This document shows, in pieces, positions 19,391 to 28,904 of a stretch of DNA of 64,000 nt. Location: positions 62,001 to 126,000 of the forward strand of contig JAKQHT010000023.1 in NCBI GenBank assembly GCA_029557895.1. Reading direction: 5' to 3'. How positions within the stretch are numbered: the stretch's first letter is position 1; every line of letters starts with the position of its first letter. This DNA comes from Bacteroidota bacterium. Lineage in GTDB: Bacteria > Bacteroidota > Bacteroidia > Flavobacteriales > Flavobacteriaceae. Position numbers and translations under genes: made by a program. Below the pieces are notes generated by a model, which saw only the letters and a list, made by a program, of their open reading frames with translations, was not told the DNA's origin and searched no databases.

Positions 19391-19777
19391 ATGATGAAGT
19401 ACACATTTGGCAAAAGCGAAAAGCTCAAAAACGAAAAAACTATCGCACTTCTTTTTGAAAAGGGCAAATCTGTCTCGGCCTATCCGTTGCGCATGGTCTA
19501 TCTAAAGGTCGAAAGTAGCGATGGGGCAAAGATCAAGGCCGGCGTTTCTGTGAGCAAGCGTCATTTTAAAAAGGCTGTTGACCGCAACCGCATCAAGCGC
19601 TTGATGCGAGAAGCTTATCGACTTCAAAAACAAGCGTTTTTCAGCAATTTTTCTGCTTCATATACGTTGATGTTTTTGTATATTAGCAAAGACGGAACAG
19701 ATTTTGAGACCATGTGCTCAAAGATGTCCGTTTTATTGGAAAAATTTACAAAGGAAATTTCTAAAAGCAACCCCTAA
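19391..19777 (+). CDS. rnpA: ribonuclease P protein component
   Basis: Protein subunit of RNase P, which assists the catalytic RNA in removing 5' leaders from pre-tRNAs. The 128 residues contain the RNR signature AVDRNRIKRLMREAYRLQK (about residues 60-78) and the basic N-terminal GKSEKLKNEKTI. Two adjacent ATGs (19391 and 19394) are possible starts. rpmH, dnaA and yidC, its neighbours in many bacteria, are absent here. The following 132 bases to the S41 gene hold only a 15-codon frame at 19782 and nothing I can support. The S41 protease is on the same strand downstream. Confidence 0.93.
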   Translation: MMKYTFGKSEKLKNEKTIALLFEKGKSVSAYPLRMVYLKVESSDGAKIKAGVSVSKRHFKKAVDRNRIKRLMREAYRLQKQAFFSNFSASYTLMFLYISKDGTDFETMCSKMSVLLEKFTKEISKSNP

Positions 19778-19909
19778 CGCTATGAAAACCATTCCAGCTT
19801 TTTTAATATTGCATGGGTTTGCCCAATAAAGTAGGCACAGCGCAGGATTGCGGTTTAAACGACGTTGCCTCGTGTGATACAATGGCAACGGCTAAAAAAG
19901 AATTGAAGA

Positions 19910-21550
19910 ATGAAACATATCCCCAAAAAACGGCTTTTGTCCATTGTAGCGGCCCTGATGCTGTTCGTTTCCGGAACGGCATTTTATAAGGGCGATTTTT
20001 TTGAAATTGCAAAGCAGATAGAAATCTTTACAACGCTCTACAAGGAACTCAACATGAACTATGTCGATGATACCAACCCCGGTGAGCTGATGGACACTGC
20101 CATAAAAAGCATGCTCCAAGACTTGGATCCTTACACCAATTTTTATAACGAACAAGATGTTGAAGATGCCCGAATCAACAATACCGGCGACTACACCGGC
20201 ATTGGCGCAAGCGTGTTGACGTTAAAGGACAAATTGGTCATCGTTGAGCCCTATAAAAACTATGCTGCCGACAAAGCGGGCTTAAAAGCTGGCGATGAAA
20301 TCATCAAGGTTGACAACGTTACGGTTTCCGATTTTAAGGATGATGCCGCCAACCTCCTTCAGGGTGCTTCAGGTACCACGGTAACACTAACCTACATGCG
20401 ACAAGGAAAAACAGAAATCGCAACTATCAAGCGCGAATCGGTAGAAATACACGATGTACCGCATTTCTCGATCATTGATGGAGATGTTGGCTATATCGTC
20501 TTAAGGAAATTTGGAGAAAAAGCCTCAAAAGAAACCACTTCTGCAGTAAAATCGCTTAAAAACCAAGGCGCCAAGAAACTTGTTCTGGATTTGAGGGGAA
20601 ATCCGGGCGGACTGTTGAACGAGGCCGTGAACATTGTCAACATTTTTGTGCCACAAAACCAACTTGTGGTAACCACAAAATCCAAAGTGGAAAAATATAA
20701 CAAAACATATTTAACACAAAAAGAACCAGTTGATACGGAAATCCCATTAATCGTTTTGATAGATGGCAAGAGCGCCTCGGCAAGTGAGATTGTTGCCGGA
20801 GCTCTTCAAGACCTCGACAGAGCGGTCATCATTGGTACCCGAAGCTTTGGGAAAGGTCTAGTGCAGCGTCCCAAACCTTTGGCCTACGGCACACAGATGA
20901 AAATCACCATTTCTCGCTACTACACACCCTCCGGAAGGTGCATCCAAGCGCTCGACTACAGAAACAGGGACGAAAAAGGCAATGCCGTGAGGGTTACCCA
21001 GGATCATTACAACGCTTTCAAGACCCGAAGGGGCAGGACGGTCTATGACGGTGGTGGCATACAGCCCGATATAGAACTTGATGATTCAAAAATAAGTCCG
21101 CTAACGAAGGCCATTCTCGGGGAAAACCTAATCTTTGACTTTGCCACCGACTATTATTACAGCCACAAGGTTGAAGATCCGGCAATTTTTAAATTTAAAG
21201 ATGCCGATTTCGAATCTTTCAAAAAGTTCATAAAAAACAGCCGTTTCAATTTTGAAACCGGCACCGAAAAATCTTTTGAAAAAGCCATGGCCGTAGCAAA
21301 GGAAGAAAATCTGGACAAGACCATCGCTCCCGCTTATGCCGCTTTAACCGAAGCATTGAAAAACCACAAAAACAAAGCTTTAGACGAAAATAAAGCGCAA
21401 TTGATGTCCTTGCTTTCCAGCGAAATCGTGAAGCGTTACTTTTATAGTGAAGGGCTTTACCAGTATTATATTTCAAACAATCCTGAAATACAAAAAAGCA
21501 CTTCACTGTTCAAAGACCCAGTTAAATTTTCGAGTTACTTAAACTTATGA
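19910..21550 (+). CDS. S41-family C-terminal processing protease (CtpA-like)
   Basis: Periplasmic serine protease that cleaves proteins near their C-termini. The 546 residues comprise a signal anchor at about 9-25, a PDZ domain at about 90-170 (ADKAGLKAGDEIIKVDN), and the S41 core with LVLDLRGNPGGLL, the catalytic GKSASASEIVAGALQD and the general-base lysine in RSFGKGLVQ. A further 150 residues after the core are helix-prone. The order S41 protease just after rnpA is familiar in Flavobacteriaceae. The next gene, an OmpA-like protein, begins 26 bases downstream on the same strand. Confidence 0.93.
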   Translation: MKHIPKKRLLSIVAALMLFVSGTAFYKGDFFEIAKQIEIFTTLYKELNMNYVDDTNPGELMDTAIKSMLQDLDPYTNFYNEQDVEDARINNTGDYTGIGASVLTLKDKLVIVEPYKNYAADKAGLKAGDEIIKVDNVTVSDFKDDAANLLQGASGTTVTLTYMRQGKTEIATIKRESVEIHDVPHFSIIDGDVGYIVLRKFGEKASKETTSAVKSLKNQGAKKLVLDLRGNPGGLLNEAVNIVNIFVPQNQLVVTTKSKVEKYNKTYLTQKEPVDTEIPLIVLIDGKSASASEIVAGALQDLDRAVIIGTRSFGKGLVQRPKPLAYGTQMKITISRYYTPSGRCIQALDYRNRDEKGNAVRVTQDHYNAFKTRRGRTVYDGGGIQPDIELDDSKISPLTKAILGENLIFDFATDYYYSHKVEDPAIFKFKDADFESFKKFIKNSRFNFETGTEKSFEKAMAVAKEENLDKTIAPAYAALTEALKNHKNKALDENKAQLMSLLSSEIVKRYFYSEGLYQYYISNNPEIQKSTSLFKDPVKFSSYLNL

Positions 21551-21576
21551 TTTATCACAATCCCAATCGATGAATA

Positions 21577-22410
21577 ATGAAAATCTTAACCGCCATATTG
21601 TTTATACTGCCACAATTTATTGTGGCACAACAGGTATTGACGCATGAGGTCTATTTTGAAACCGATAAATCTGAAATGACCAATGCCGAACATGAACGTT
21701 TGCTCCAGTTTTTGACAAAAATAGAATCGTTGGACATTGATAATATTTCCATTTATGGATTTTGTGACGATCGGGGAAGCAAAGACTATAACCTGAAACT
21801 TTCACAAGATCGCGCCAATGCGATCAAAACCATTTTCTCCAACAATGAATTTGATGAATCCGTCATGACCAATGTTGATGGCAAAGGCGAAATCCTTTTA
21901 AAAACCGTAGAAGAGCACAATGTCGATAAAATAAGGAGCCTTAACAGAAAAGTGCAAATCATTGCGACCACGGTTTTTCCACCAAAGCCTGAAGTGAAAA
22001 AAACAACAAAAAACACGGCCGAAATTTTGAGGGGAGAAATCAAAGCGGGCGACAATATTGTTTTAGAAAACCTGCTTTTCCAAACAAGTTACAGTTATTT
22101 ACTCCCCGAATCGGTAAAAGTCCTTGAAGAAATTACCAAGGTAATGTTAGAGCGCACCGATATATACTTTACCATAAAAGGCCACGTGTGCTGCACTCAA
22201 AATGGACGTGATGCGATAGACAGAAAAACCAAGCAGCGCAACCTGTCACAGGCAAGGGCAAAATACATTTACGACTATATGGCAAAAAGAGGCGTTGACA
22301 AAAAAAGAATGAAATATGTGGGCATGCGCCGAAAATTCCCGCTCGGTGGCGAACCAAAATACGACCGGAGGGTCGAAATCCTGATCACGCACGCGGGTTC
22401 CGGCAACTAA
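21577..22410 (+). CDS. tandem OmpA-like domain protein
   Basis: A 277-residue secreted protein with a signal peptide ending near residue 18. It contains two OmpA C-terminal-like (peptidoglycan-binding) modules in tandem. The first, about 24-130, has VYFETDKSEM, GFCDDRGSKDYNLKLSQDRA and LNRKVQI. The second, about 160-275, has LLFQTSYSYLLPES, IKGHVCC, RNLSQARAKYIYDYMAKRGV and YDRRVEI. The usual Asp and Arg that grip diaminopimelate are present in the first copy. There is no beta-barrel, so it is likely periplasmic, tethered to the cell wall. Its last four bases overlap the end of the convergent GNAT gene. Confidence 0.82.
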   Translation: MKILTAILFILPQFIVAQQVLTHEVYFETDKSEMTNAEHERLLQFLTKIESLDIDNISIYGFCDDRGSKDYNLKLSQDRANAIKTIFSNNEFDESVMTNVDGKGEILLKTVEEHNVDKIRSLNRKVQIIATTVFPPKPEVKKTTKNTAEILRGEIKAGDNIVLENLLFQTSYSYLLPESVKVLEEITKVMLERTDIYFTIKGHVCCTQNGRDAIDRKTKQRNLSQARAKYIYDYMAKRGVDKKRMKYVGMRRKFPLGGEPKYDRRVEILITHAGSGN

Positions 22411-22850
22411 ATCTTAACCATTGCAACGTGTGGGATACCGTCTTCAAGATAGTCGTCGCCAACCGGTTTAAAGCCCAGATTTCCATAAAATTTTTCAAGG
22501 TATTTCTGTGCTGATATTTTAATGCCACAGGTGCCATAGTGCTCAAAAATGGCCTTTATGGAAGCTTCCATGATCCGGTAGCCGTATCCGTGCTGTCTTT
22601 CGCTCCTTTTGACCAAAACCCTGCCAATGCTCGCTTCGTTATAATAAACGCCAGGAGGAAAAATTCGGGTATAGGCGACTAAACCACTTTTGTCTTGACC
22701 CAAAAGGTGCATTGCTTCTTTATCCTTACCATCGATTTCTTGGTACACGCAGTTTTGCTCTACAACAAAAACCTCACTTCGCAATTGCAGCAGCTCATGA
22801 AGCTCATTGAGAGTCAGATCGTCAAATGATTTGATTTGTAACTGTAACAT
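22407..22850 (-). CDS. GNAT N-acetyltransferase, ElaA type
   Basis: A 147-residue acetyltransferase of the ElaA group: LLQLRSEVFVVEQNCVYQEI near the start, the acetyl-CoA loop IGRVLVKRSERQHGYGYRIM, and LEKFYGNLGFKPVGDDYLED at the end. Substrate unknown. The start at 22850 matches the family (MLQLQIKSFDDL). An alternative ATG at 22898 would overlap the rpiB stop by one base (TAATG), a typical translational-coupling arrangement, and add 16 residues; this cannot be excluded. It lies directly downstream of rpiB. Confidence 0.85.
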   Translation of the reverse strand: MLQLQIKSFDDLTLNELHELLQLRSEVFVVEQNCVYQEIDGKDKEAMHLLGQDKSGLVAYTRIFPPGVYYNEASIGRVLVKRSERQHGYGYRIMEASIKAIFEHYGTCGIKISAQKYLEKFYGNLGFKPVGDDYLEDGIPHVAMVKI

Positions 22851-22897
22851 CTTGAAAAGATTTGAAAGACAAGCAATGGAATGGCTGTTGGCCTTCA

Positions 22898-23335
22898 TTA
22901 CGGTTGCTTCACCGGTATTTTTTTTATCCGTTCTACATGTCGCCCGCCGTCAAATGCCGTTTCCAGAAAAACATCTACCATCGCTACTGCCTGCTGTTCG
23001 GACGTGAACCGCGCCGGAATGCTCAAGATGTTGGCATTGTTGTGCTGTCGGGCGAGCATGGCAATTTCCTTTGTCCAGCATAGCGCAGCGCGTATGCCTT
23101 GGTGCTTGTTGGCGGTCATATTGGCCCCGTTTCCACTTCCACAGATAATGATGCCAAAATCTGCCTTATGTTCTTCGACGTCGTTGGCTACCGGATGTAC
23201 AAAATCGGGAAAATCGACACTATCAAGGGTGTCGGTTCCATAGTTTTTTACCTTATGACCTTGTGCTTCAAGGTGTTTTACGATAGCTTTTTTGTAATCG
23301 GTACCCGCGTGGTCGTTGCCTATTGCTATGTTCAT
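22898..23335 (-). CDS. rpiB: ribose-5-phosphate isomerase B
   Basis: Interconverts ribose 5-phosphate and ribulose 5-phosphate in the pentose phosphate pathway. The 145 residues include the IAIGNDHAGTDYK phosphate-binding start, the FGIIICGSGNGANMTANK active-site loop with the catalytic-site cysteine, GIRAALCWT, and the conserved ARQHNNANILSIPAR. The length is typical of the LacAB/RpiB family. It is followed without a gap by the ElaA-type acetyltransferase gene. The 238-base gap up to recA holds nothing I can support. Confidence 0.95.
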   Translation of the reverse strand: MNIAIGNDHAGTDYKKAIVKHLEAQGHKVKNYGTDTLDSVDFPDFVHPVANDVEEHKADFGIIICGSGNGANMTANKHQGIRAALCWTKEIAMLARQHNNANILSIPARFTSEQQAVAMVDVFLETAFDGGRHVERIKKIPVKQP

Positions 23336-23573
23336 GCCGTTGAATTTAGAATGGGTTTATAAAACTATTAATTGACGAAAAAATATTGTCCAAAAAAAGG
23401 CGGTTACAAAAACTACTTTTGCTCAAGCTGAACCATATCGTCTAAAACTTGTTACAGAAAAATTTCGTTTTATGATAAAACATTGATTTATAATGTTATA
23501 TCGTTCTACAACAATCCCAACGACTATCAGATCTTAATGGCAACTTTTGATCGTTTTGACACGGTCACGATTT

Positions 23574-24587
23574 TCAGTCATCAGAAGAGCTTGCCTTGGC
23601 TATTTGCCTTACTTTTTGTTCCAATTCATCCATCAGTTCCGGATTGTCCTTTATGAGGATTTTTACGGCATCTCGGCCTTGTCCGAGCTTGGTATCTTCA
23701 TAGCTAAACCACGACCCGCTTTTTTTGATGATTTCGTTTTCAACGGCTATGTCCAGGATTTCTCCAACTTTTGAGATGCCTTCGCCGTACATGATGTCAA
23801 ATTCGGCAGTCTTAAATGGTGGCGCGACCTTGTTTTTCACGACTTTCACACGGGTTTTGTTGCCCGAAACACTGCCGTCAGCTTCTTTTATCTGCGTTGA
23901 TCTTCGGATGTCAAGACGTACCGATGCATAAAACTTCAGTGCGTTACCTCCCGTGGTGGTTTCGGGATTGCCAAACATAACGCCAATTTTTTCACGCAAT
24001 TGGTTAATGAATATCACTGTGCAATTGGTCTTGCTGATAGATGCCGTGAGCTTTCTTAGGGCTTGCGACATGAGCCGCGCGTGAAGTCCCATTTTGGAAT
24101 CGCCCATTTCGCCTTCAATCTCGCTTTTAGGGGTCAATGCCGCCACGGAGTCGATGACCACAATATCGATAGCGCCAGAACGAATCAGGTTGTCGGCAAT
24201 CTCAAGGGCTTGCTCGCCGTTATCGGGCTGTGAAATGATAAGATTGCCTATATCAACCCCGAGTTTTTCTGCATAATTCCTATCGAATGCATGTTCGGCG
24301 TCGATAAATGCGGCTATGCCTCCGGTTTTTTGGGCTTCAGCGATAGCGTGCAGTGTCAACGTTGTTTTTCCGGAAGATTCCGGTCCATAAATCTCGATGA
24401 TCCTGCCGCGGGGATATCCACCCACTCCAAGGGCGATATCCAGTCCCAACGAACCCGACGATATGGCATCTACATCCACTACCGATTGGTCGCTCATTTT
24501 CATTACCGTTCCCTTGCCATAAGCTTTATCGAGTTTGTCCAACGTGAGTTGGAGCGCTTTTAGCTTTGCTTCTTTTTCGCTGCTCAT
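23574..24587 (-). CDS. recA: recombinase RecA
   Basis: Strand-exchange ATPase of homologous recombination and co-protease of the SOS response. The 337 residues contain the Walker [10 protein letters not shown], Walker [10 protein letters not shown], loop L1 [10 protein letters not shown] with [10 protein letters not shown], and loop L2 [22 protein letters not shown]. The N-terminal helix and the acidic C-terminus (ASSSDD) are complete. The ATG at 24587 is preceded by an AAGGA-like stretch five bases upstream (AAGTAAGGAATG), unusual for this genome. It stands alone, upstream of rpiB on the same strand. Confidence 0.98.
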   Translation of the reverse strand: MSSEKEAKLKALQLTLDKLDKAYGKGTVMKMSDQSVVDVDAISSGSLGLDIALGVGGYPRGRIIEIYGPESSGKTTLTLHAIAEAQKTGGIAAFIDAEHAFDRNYAEKLGVDIGNLIISQPDNGEQALEIADNLIRSGAIDIVVIDSVAALTPKSEIEGEMGDSKMGLHARLMSQALRKLTASISKTNCTVIFINQLREKIGVMFGNPETTTGGNALKFYASVRLDIRRSTQIKEADGSVSGNKTRVKVVKNKVAPPFKTAEFDIMYGEGISKVGEILDIAVENEIIKKSGSWFSYEDTKLGQGRDAVKILIKDNPELMDELEQKVRQIAKASSSDD

Positions 24588-24778
24588 TCCTTACTTTTTT
24601 GTCGTTTATTTTGTGCTAAAATACGACTTATTTCAACTTTTTCAACGTAGCAACGCAACCTTTTTGAACTTTTTGCATCTACATAAAAAGATTGGGAAAT
24701 CTTGCTATGAAATCTATCGTTTTTACTATTAAAACGAGACTTTTTCATCTGAATCATTAACTTAAAAATTTTTGACGG

Positions 24779-24871
24779 ATGAAATACTTTAAGAAAATTG
24801 TTTTTAACAATGCATCGGGTGTTTCGGTTGCCATTACGATAAATGGCAGCTGCAAAGCCGATGGGGGTTAG
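24779..24871 (+). CDS. possible 30-residue peptide or small-RNA unit
   Basis: A 31-codon frame encodes a peptide starting MKYFKKIVFNN and ending NGSCKADGG. It has a basic N-terminus, a hydrophobic middle and a single Cys near the end. About 55 bases after the stop is a clear intrinsic terminator, preceded by another inverted repeat (TTCGTTAT at 24872 and ATAACGAA at 24909). An AATTTTTG resembling a -7 box ends five bases before the ATG. Nothing else in the 555-base gap between recA and trhO explains a terminator, so a short transcript here is plausible, coding or not. No family recognised. Confidence 0.3.
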   Translation: MKYFKKIVFNNASGVSVAITINGSCKADGG

Positions 24872-24925
24872 TTCGTTATGGTTTTTTTGATATTTGAAAA
24901 AAAAATTAATAACGAATTAGTCTGC

Positions 24926-24961
24926 AAAAAGGCAACTTGTGAAGAACGGGTTGCCTTTTTT
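24926..24961 (+). terminator. orphan intrinsic terminator in the recA-trhO gap
   Basis: AAAAAGGCAAC pairs with GTTGCCTTTTT around a 13-base loop and is followed by T. No recognised gene ends just upstream except the 30-codon frame at 24779. Confidence 0.7.
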
Positions 24962-25104
24962 GGTGGCGGAAGGCAAAAACGATAGGGCAAAAAATCCATT
25001 TTTTTGGCAATAGAAATGTGGTATCAAAACACGGCAAGCTGCGTTTCTTTGTGACATGCTTTGCCGTTCCGTTATTTCATGGTTTCATTATTTCATAGTT
25101 TGTG

Positions 25105-25112
25105 TATCTTTG
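25105..25112 (+). promoter_or_regulatory. candidate -7 promoter box for trhO
   Basis: TATCTTTG fully matches TAnnTTTG, 30 bases before the trhO ATG. A weak -33 candidate (TTTC at 25083-25086) lies 18 bases upstream. Confidence 0.55.
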
Positions 25113-25142
25113 TCGCACTTTAACCCTTAAAATTCGTATAGC

Positions 25143-26207
25143 ATGCAACTGTACAATACCTTAAGCGCTAAAGAAAGAGCAGAGCTTATAGAAAAGGCGG
25201 GGAAAGACCGCTTGACCATCTCTTTCTATGCGTATGCCAAAATTGGCAATCCACAACTTTTTAGAAACCACCTTTTTGTTGTCTGGAACGAGCTTGACGT
25301 TTTGGGTCGGATTTACGTGGCCCACGAAGGCATCAACGCGCAGTTATCAGTGCCTGCCGATAATTTTGATGCGTTCAAGGCGCATCTGGACAGTATCAGC
25401 TTTCTGGAAGATGTTCGACTGAACATCGCCGTAGAACATGATAATTTTGCTTTTTTGAAATTGAAAGTTAAAGTCCGTGATAAAATCGTGTCGGATGGTC
25501 TCAACGACGATACCTTTGACGTTACCAACAAAGGCATTCATGTGGATGCCAAAACATTCAACCAGCTTATTGAAGACGAAAACACCATCTTGGTTGATAT
25601 GCGCAACCATTATGAAAGTGAAATAGGCCACTTTAAAAACGCCATATTGCCAGATGTGGATACCTTCCGCGAATCGCTTCCGATCATCGAAGAAGACCTG
25701 AAAGCGCACAAAGAAGACAAAAACCTTGTGATGTACTGCACCGGGGGTATCCGATGTGAAAAAGCAAGTGCTTATTACAAGCACAAAGGGTTTAAAAACG
25801 TATATCAGCTTGAGGGCGGCATCATCAATTATGTGCGGCAAGTGAACGCGCAAGGACTTGAAAACAAGTTTATCGGAAAGAATTTCGTTTTTGACGAGCG
25901 CCGTTCCGAGCGCATCTCCGATGATGTGATTGCCCATTGCCACCAGTGTGGTGCTCCGGCAGATCTGCATACCAATTGTGCCAATGAAGCCTGCCACTTG
26001 CTGTTTATCCAATGTGACGATTGCAAGGAGAAAATGGAAAACTGTTGTTCTACCACTTGTATGGAAATCCACAGATTGCCCTATGAAGAGCAAAAGGCCT
26101 TGCGCAAGGGTCAGGGCAACAGCAACGACATCTTCAAAAAGGGCCGAGCGGACCATTTGCCCTACAAAAAAGATTTACGAAATATCTTTGAGGTTTTTCG
26201 GGATTAA
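25143..26207 (+). CDS. trhO: tRNA uridine(34) hydroxylase, rhodanese family
   Basis: Oxygen-dependent enzyme that hydroxylates U34 in the anticodon of certain tRNAs (formerly YceA). The 354 residues show the acylphosphatase-like N-terminal domain (RIYVAHEGINAQLSVP), the rhodanese domain with VDMRNHYESEIGHFKNAI, and the active-site loop MYCTGGIRCEKAS with the conserved Cys199. A Cys-rich C-terminal region at about 265-305 (HCHQCGAP, CDDCKEKMENCC) is typical of the longer form and may bind zinc. The gene is flanked by its own promoter-like box and a hairpin terminator, so it is probably monocistronic. Confidence 0.93.
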   Translation: MQLYNTLSAKERAELIEKAGKDRLTISFYAYAKIGNPQLFRNHLFVVWNELDVLGRIYVAHEGINAQLSVPADNFDAFKAHLDSISFLEDVRLNIAVEHDNFAFLKLKVKVRDKIVSDGLNDDTFDVTNKGIHVDAKTFNQLIEDENTILVDMRNHYESEIGHFKNAILPDVDTFRESLPIIEEDLKAHKEDKNLVMYCTGGIRCEKASAYYKHKGFKNVYQLEGGIINYVRQVNAQGLENKFIGKNFVFDERRSERISDDVIAHCHQCGAPADLHTNCANEACHLLFIQCDDCKEKMENCCSTTCMEIHRLPYEEQKALRKGQGNSNDIFKKGRADHLPYKKDLRNIFEVFRD

Positions 26208-26244
26208 AAAGGTTATCCCAAAACCCTGCGTTTTTGCCAAACTG

Positions 26245-26283
26245 AACCTCGCCATCCCGAAGCAAAATCAGGATGGCGAGGTT
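26245..26283. terminator. hairpin between trhO and the convergent M23 peptidase gene
   Basis: A 13-base-pair perfect stem (AACCTCGCCATCC with GGATGGCGAGGTT) closes a 13-base loop between two convergent genes. The flanking T run is weak on the plus strand. Confidence 0.65.
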
Positions 26284-26378
26284 TATATTCATTTATATAT
26301 TGATAATCCGTGCGTTGCGTTTATAAACGGGTTCAGAATGAACAATCCTTGAGGTTCCGGGACGGACTTTTTTATATT

Positions 26379-27791
26379 TTATTCCTTGATAAGCCTAATG
26401 GTTTTTCTGTGGCCCAAATCGCTTTCAAGGATTAGGAAATAGACTCCATTTGACAGTTTTTCAAGATTGATTTCTCTTATGCCTTCCGGAGTGTTGGCGA
26501 TGGTTTTTACCTGCTTGCCCAACATATCTACAACTGTTGCCTTTTGAACGGTTTGGTTTGAAGAAATGGTGATAAAATCCTTAAACGGATTGGGATATAC
26601 TGCTGTTGCGTTGAAATTTTCATCTCCCACGCCCAAAGATCCTATATTAAAAGGATGTGTTACTGTCTGTCCTAAATATGTGACCTGCCATTTCCATTCG
26701 CCTTCTATCGTTAGGTTATTAAAATTCCAATACCACCAAGAAGAGGAATAGTGATCAGTAAGGTCATAATTCCAATTATACATAAATGTACCGTCTGGTT
26801 TAATGAGTTTTAGGTTTAAGCTGGTGCCTGCTTCTTGATCTCTCAAAAAAACAGACAGATAAAGCATTTGCCCGGGGTCAAACTGGTTGCTTGCGTTGGT
26901 TGTTTCCTGGTTTGGGCAAGCCGGGAACACGGGTGGGGCATTATGTGAAAGTGCAGCGTTGATGTTGGGGTTTCTATACGGTTTTTGGTTTTGCCACCAG
27001 GTATCATCGTTCAGGCTATTGCACGGGCCGGAATAGGGATCCAAAAGGACATCTTGTCCTTCACCGTTCCATTCTATCTCGGTATAAGCTTCAAAGTGCA
27101 AGTGAGGTCCGGTGGAGTTTCCGGAACTGCCCACAATACCCAAATACTCACCTTCTTCAACCATTTCGCCGATGCTTTTTGTTGTTACAGAGCCATTTTT
27201 CATGTGGCCATAAGCAACAACACTGCCATCGGCATGCTGTATATAGACTGTGTTCCAAAAATTGTTGTTAAAACTGCAGCTTCTGTCAAAGAGACCATCG
27301 TACTTATACAGTATTTGCCCTGGAGCGGCAGCGATAATCTCTACCTCGTTATTGTCCATCATCAGCCAGGGGAACGGCCAAGTATAGATATCTACACCCA
27401 TGTGGTTGTACCCACTTTCTGTGTCATAGGTGGTTGTGCCGCAATTATAGTCGGTAAGCTGGTTAGGGTAGTTTGGGTTGTGGTCCAAATATCCGGAAAT
27501 GGCCCAAACATCATTGTACTCAACACCATCGGCTTTTCTTATGGGCCAAGAAAAATACATGTGGCTGCCCCTTCTCTGTCCGTCATAAGCCAAACGGTTT
27601 TGGGATTTCAAAAGTGAGATACCATCGCGTATGTCCATCATCATCTGGGTTCTTTGCTCCGGCGTAACGCAAGAAAGTTTTTCTTCATTGAACTTATACT
27701 CTCCTCCTCCGGCCGGCTCTTGGGCCAACATAAGCCCAGTGGCAAGGGCTACCGTCATAAATAAAGCGGTTCTTGTAATTTTTGATTTCAT
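26379..27791 (-). CDS. secreted M23 metallopeptidase with T9SS C-terminal sorting domain
   Basis: A 470-residue secreted peptidase. The start is placed at 27791, where a signal peptide begins (MKSKITRTALFMTVALATG); the frame extends upstream but without plausible protein. The lysostaphin-like M23 zinc motif is present as HMGVD (HxxxD) and the later HLHFE (HxH) after GSSGNSTGP. A beta-sandwich-like region follows. The last 75 or so residues are a type A T9SS sorting domain: AVYPNPFKDFITIS, VVDMLGKQVKTI, LSNGVYFLIL and the terminal KTIRLIKE. The protein should be exported by Sec, moved across the outer membrane by the type IX system and attached or released. It may act on peptidoglycan or other Gly-rich peptides. 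Confidence 0.92.
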   Translation of the reverse strand: MKSKITRTALFMTVALATGLMLAQEPAGGGEYKFNEEKLSCVTPEQRTQMMMDIRDGISLLKSQNRLAYDGQRRGSHMYFSWPIRKADGVEYNDVWAISGYLDHNPNYPNQLTDYNCGTTTYDTESGYNHMGVDIYTWPFPWLMMDNNEVEIIAAAPGQILYKYDGLFDRSCSFNNNFWNTVYIQHADGSVVAYGHMKNGSVTTKSIGEMVEEGEYLGIVGSSGNSTGPHLHFEAYTEIEWNGEGQDVLLDPYSGPCNSLNDDTWWQNQKPYRNPNINAALSHNAPPVFPACPNQETTNASNQFDPGQMLYLSVFLRDQEAGTSLNLKLIKPDGTFMYNWNYDLTDHYSSSWWYWNFNNLTIEGEWKWQVTYLGQTVTHPFNIGSLGVGDENFNATAVYPNPFKDFITISSNQTVQKATVVDMLGKQVKTIANTPEGIREINLEKLSNGVYFLILESDLGHRKTIRLIKE

Positions 27792-28183
27792 AATGTAAAA
27801 CGTTAAATGGTTATAAATACACATCGAAAAGTCCAAAAGATGTGAGCAATGAAACAAAAGGGGTATTGATGGAGATTGTGCAGATACACCCCGGTGGGTG
27901 GTGTGCCAATACATCGTAAAGTATGGATATTTGGCTGTTTTTAATGGTTGAATAAAAAAGTTACTGCAAATGGTTGATCAAAATGCGAAAACGGTCAAGC
28001 ATTAACCTCAAAAGAAGTTATTCTGAAACGTTTGGGCCAACCTGGACATGTTTGTTAATAGGATAAAAAACTCAATGCTATGCATGACCAATGTTGGGAT
28101 TTTCCCAACTCATTACTATCCATAATCGGTGCATGCAATCCACAGGGTTTTTTTGTGCAAATAAAACCTGCCACCATACAACT
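27792..28183. other. 392-base gap with no supported gene
   Basis: The gap upstream of the M23 gene contains only short unrelated frames and a small inverted repeat, TTGGGATTTTCCCAA near 28092. The proximal part must hold the M23 promoter, but no full TAnnTTTG box is evident. Nothing else is supported. Confidence 0.6.
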
Positions 28184-28864
28184 TTAATCCATTGTTGACA
28201 ACCGCTCAATCTGGTGTTTTATTTTTTCTTTTTCTTTTGGGAAAAACGCTTGTACCAACAGTAATACGCCAAAGCCCAAGATTACCAGCGAAATGATTTT
28301 TTTGGTTTTAAAAATATGCCTCGGCGTCAATTTGCTCTTAAGCTTTTTGGCTATAAGTATCTTAAAGATATCGACCAAAAAATAGGTGCACAAAATGGTG
28401 CCCAAAAATACCAATACGCCTTCGGTGGTATCTGTTAGCGAATTGCCTATAACGATAAATCCCAACCAACCCGCCAATACACCAATGTTGATGAAATTGA
28501 GCAAAAACCCTTTAAAAAACAGCTTTCCGTAATTTTTTTGGAACTCTACCCTGTGATATTCCCGAACGATGGCCCTGAACGATTTTGAGGTTTTGGTAAA
28601 GGAAATAATGCCATAAACGATAAGCAGCACACCGCCAAAGATCAAAAAATTGGGGTCGTCCTTAATTTTTTCCAACAACTTGTTGGTACTCAAAAAAGCA
28701 ACCGCAATGAAGAAAATATCGGCCAACATGACACCAAGGTCAAAAATCAGGGCGCTCTTGAAACCTTTGGTAGCACTGGTTTCCAAAAGAACGAAAAAAA
28801 CCGGCCCTATGGTGAACGCCAAGATGATACCAAAGGGAATGGCCGATAAAATGTCATCAAACAT
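28184..28864 (-). CDS. LysE-family transporter
   Basis: A 226-residue inner-membrane protein with six predicted helices. The first has the LysE signature IPFGIILAFTIGPVFFVLLETSATKGFKSAL. The family exports amino acids or related solutes. The central loop is basic (REYHRVEFQKNYGK), and the C-terminus ends in a charged cytoplasmic tail. It is the last of a minus-strand series with the head-GIN gene 40 bases upstream. The substrate cannot be told from sequence. Confidence 0.85.
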   Translation of the reverse strand: MFDDILSAIPFGIILAFTIGPVFFVLLETSATKGFKSALIFDLGVMLADIFFIAVAFLSTNKLLEKIKDDPNFLIFGGVLLIVYGIISFTKTSKSFRAIVREYHRVEFQKNYGKLFFKGFLLNFINIGVLAGWLGFIVIGNSLTDTTEGVLVFLGTILCTYFLVDIFKILIAKKLKSKLTPRHIFKTKKIISLVILGFGVLLLVQAFFPKEKEKIKHQIERLSTMD

Positions 28865-28904
28865 AAAACTTGTGTTTCCACAAATTTAAATAAACTTTAT
28901 CAAT

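Noticed and set aside
25347-26156. 269-codon antisense frame opposite trhO
   Set aside because: Shadow of a clearly recognised gene; no motif, no promoter-like sequence.
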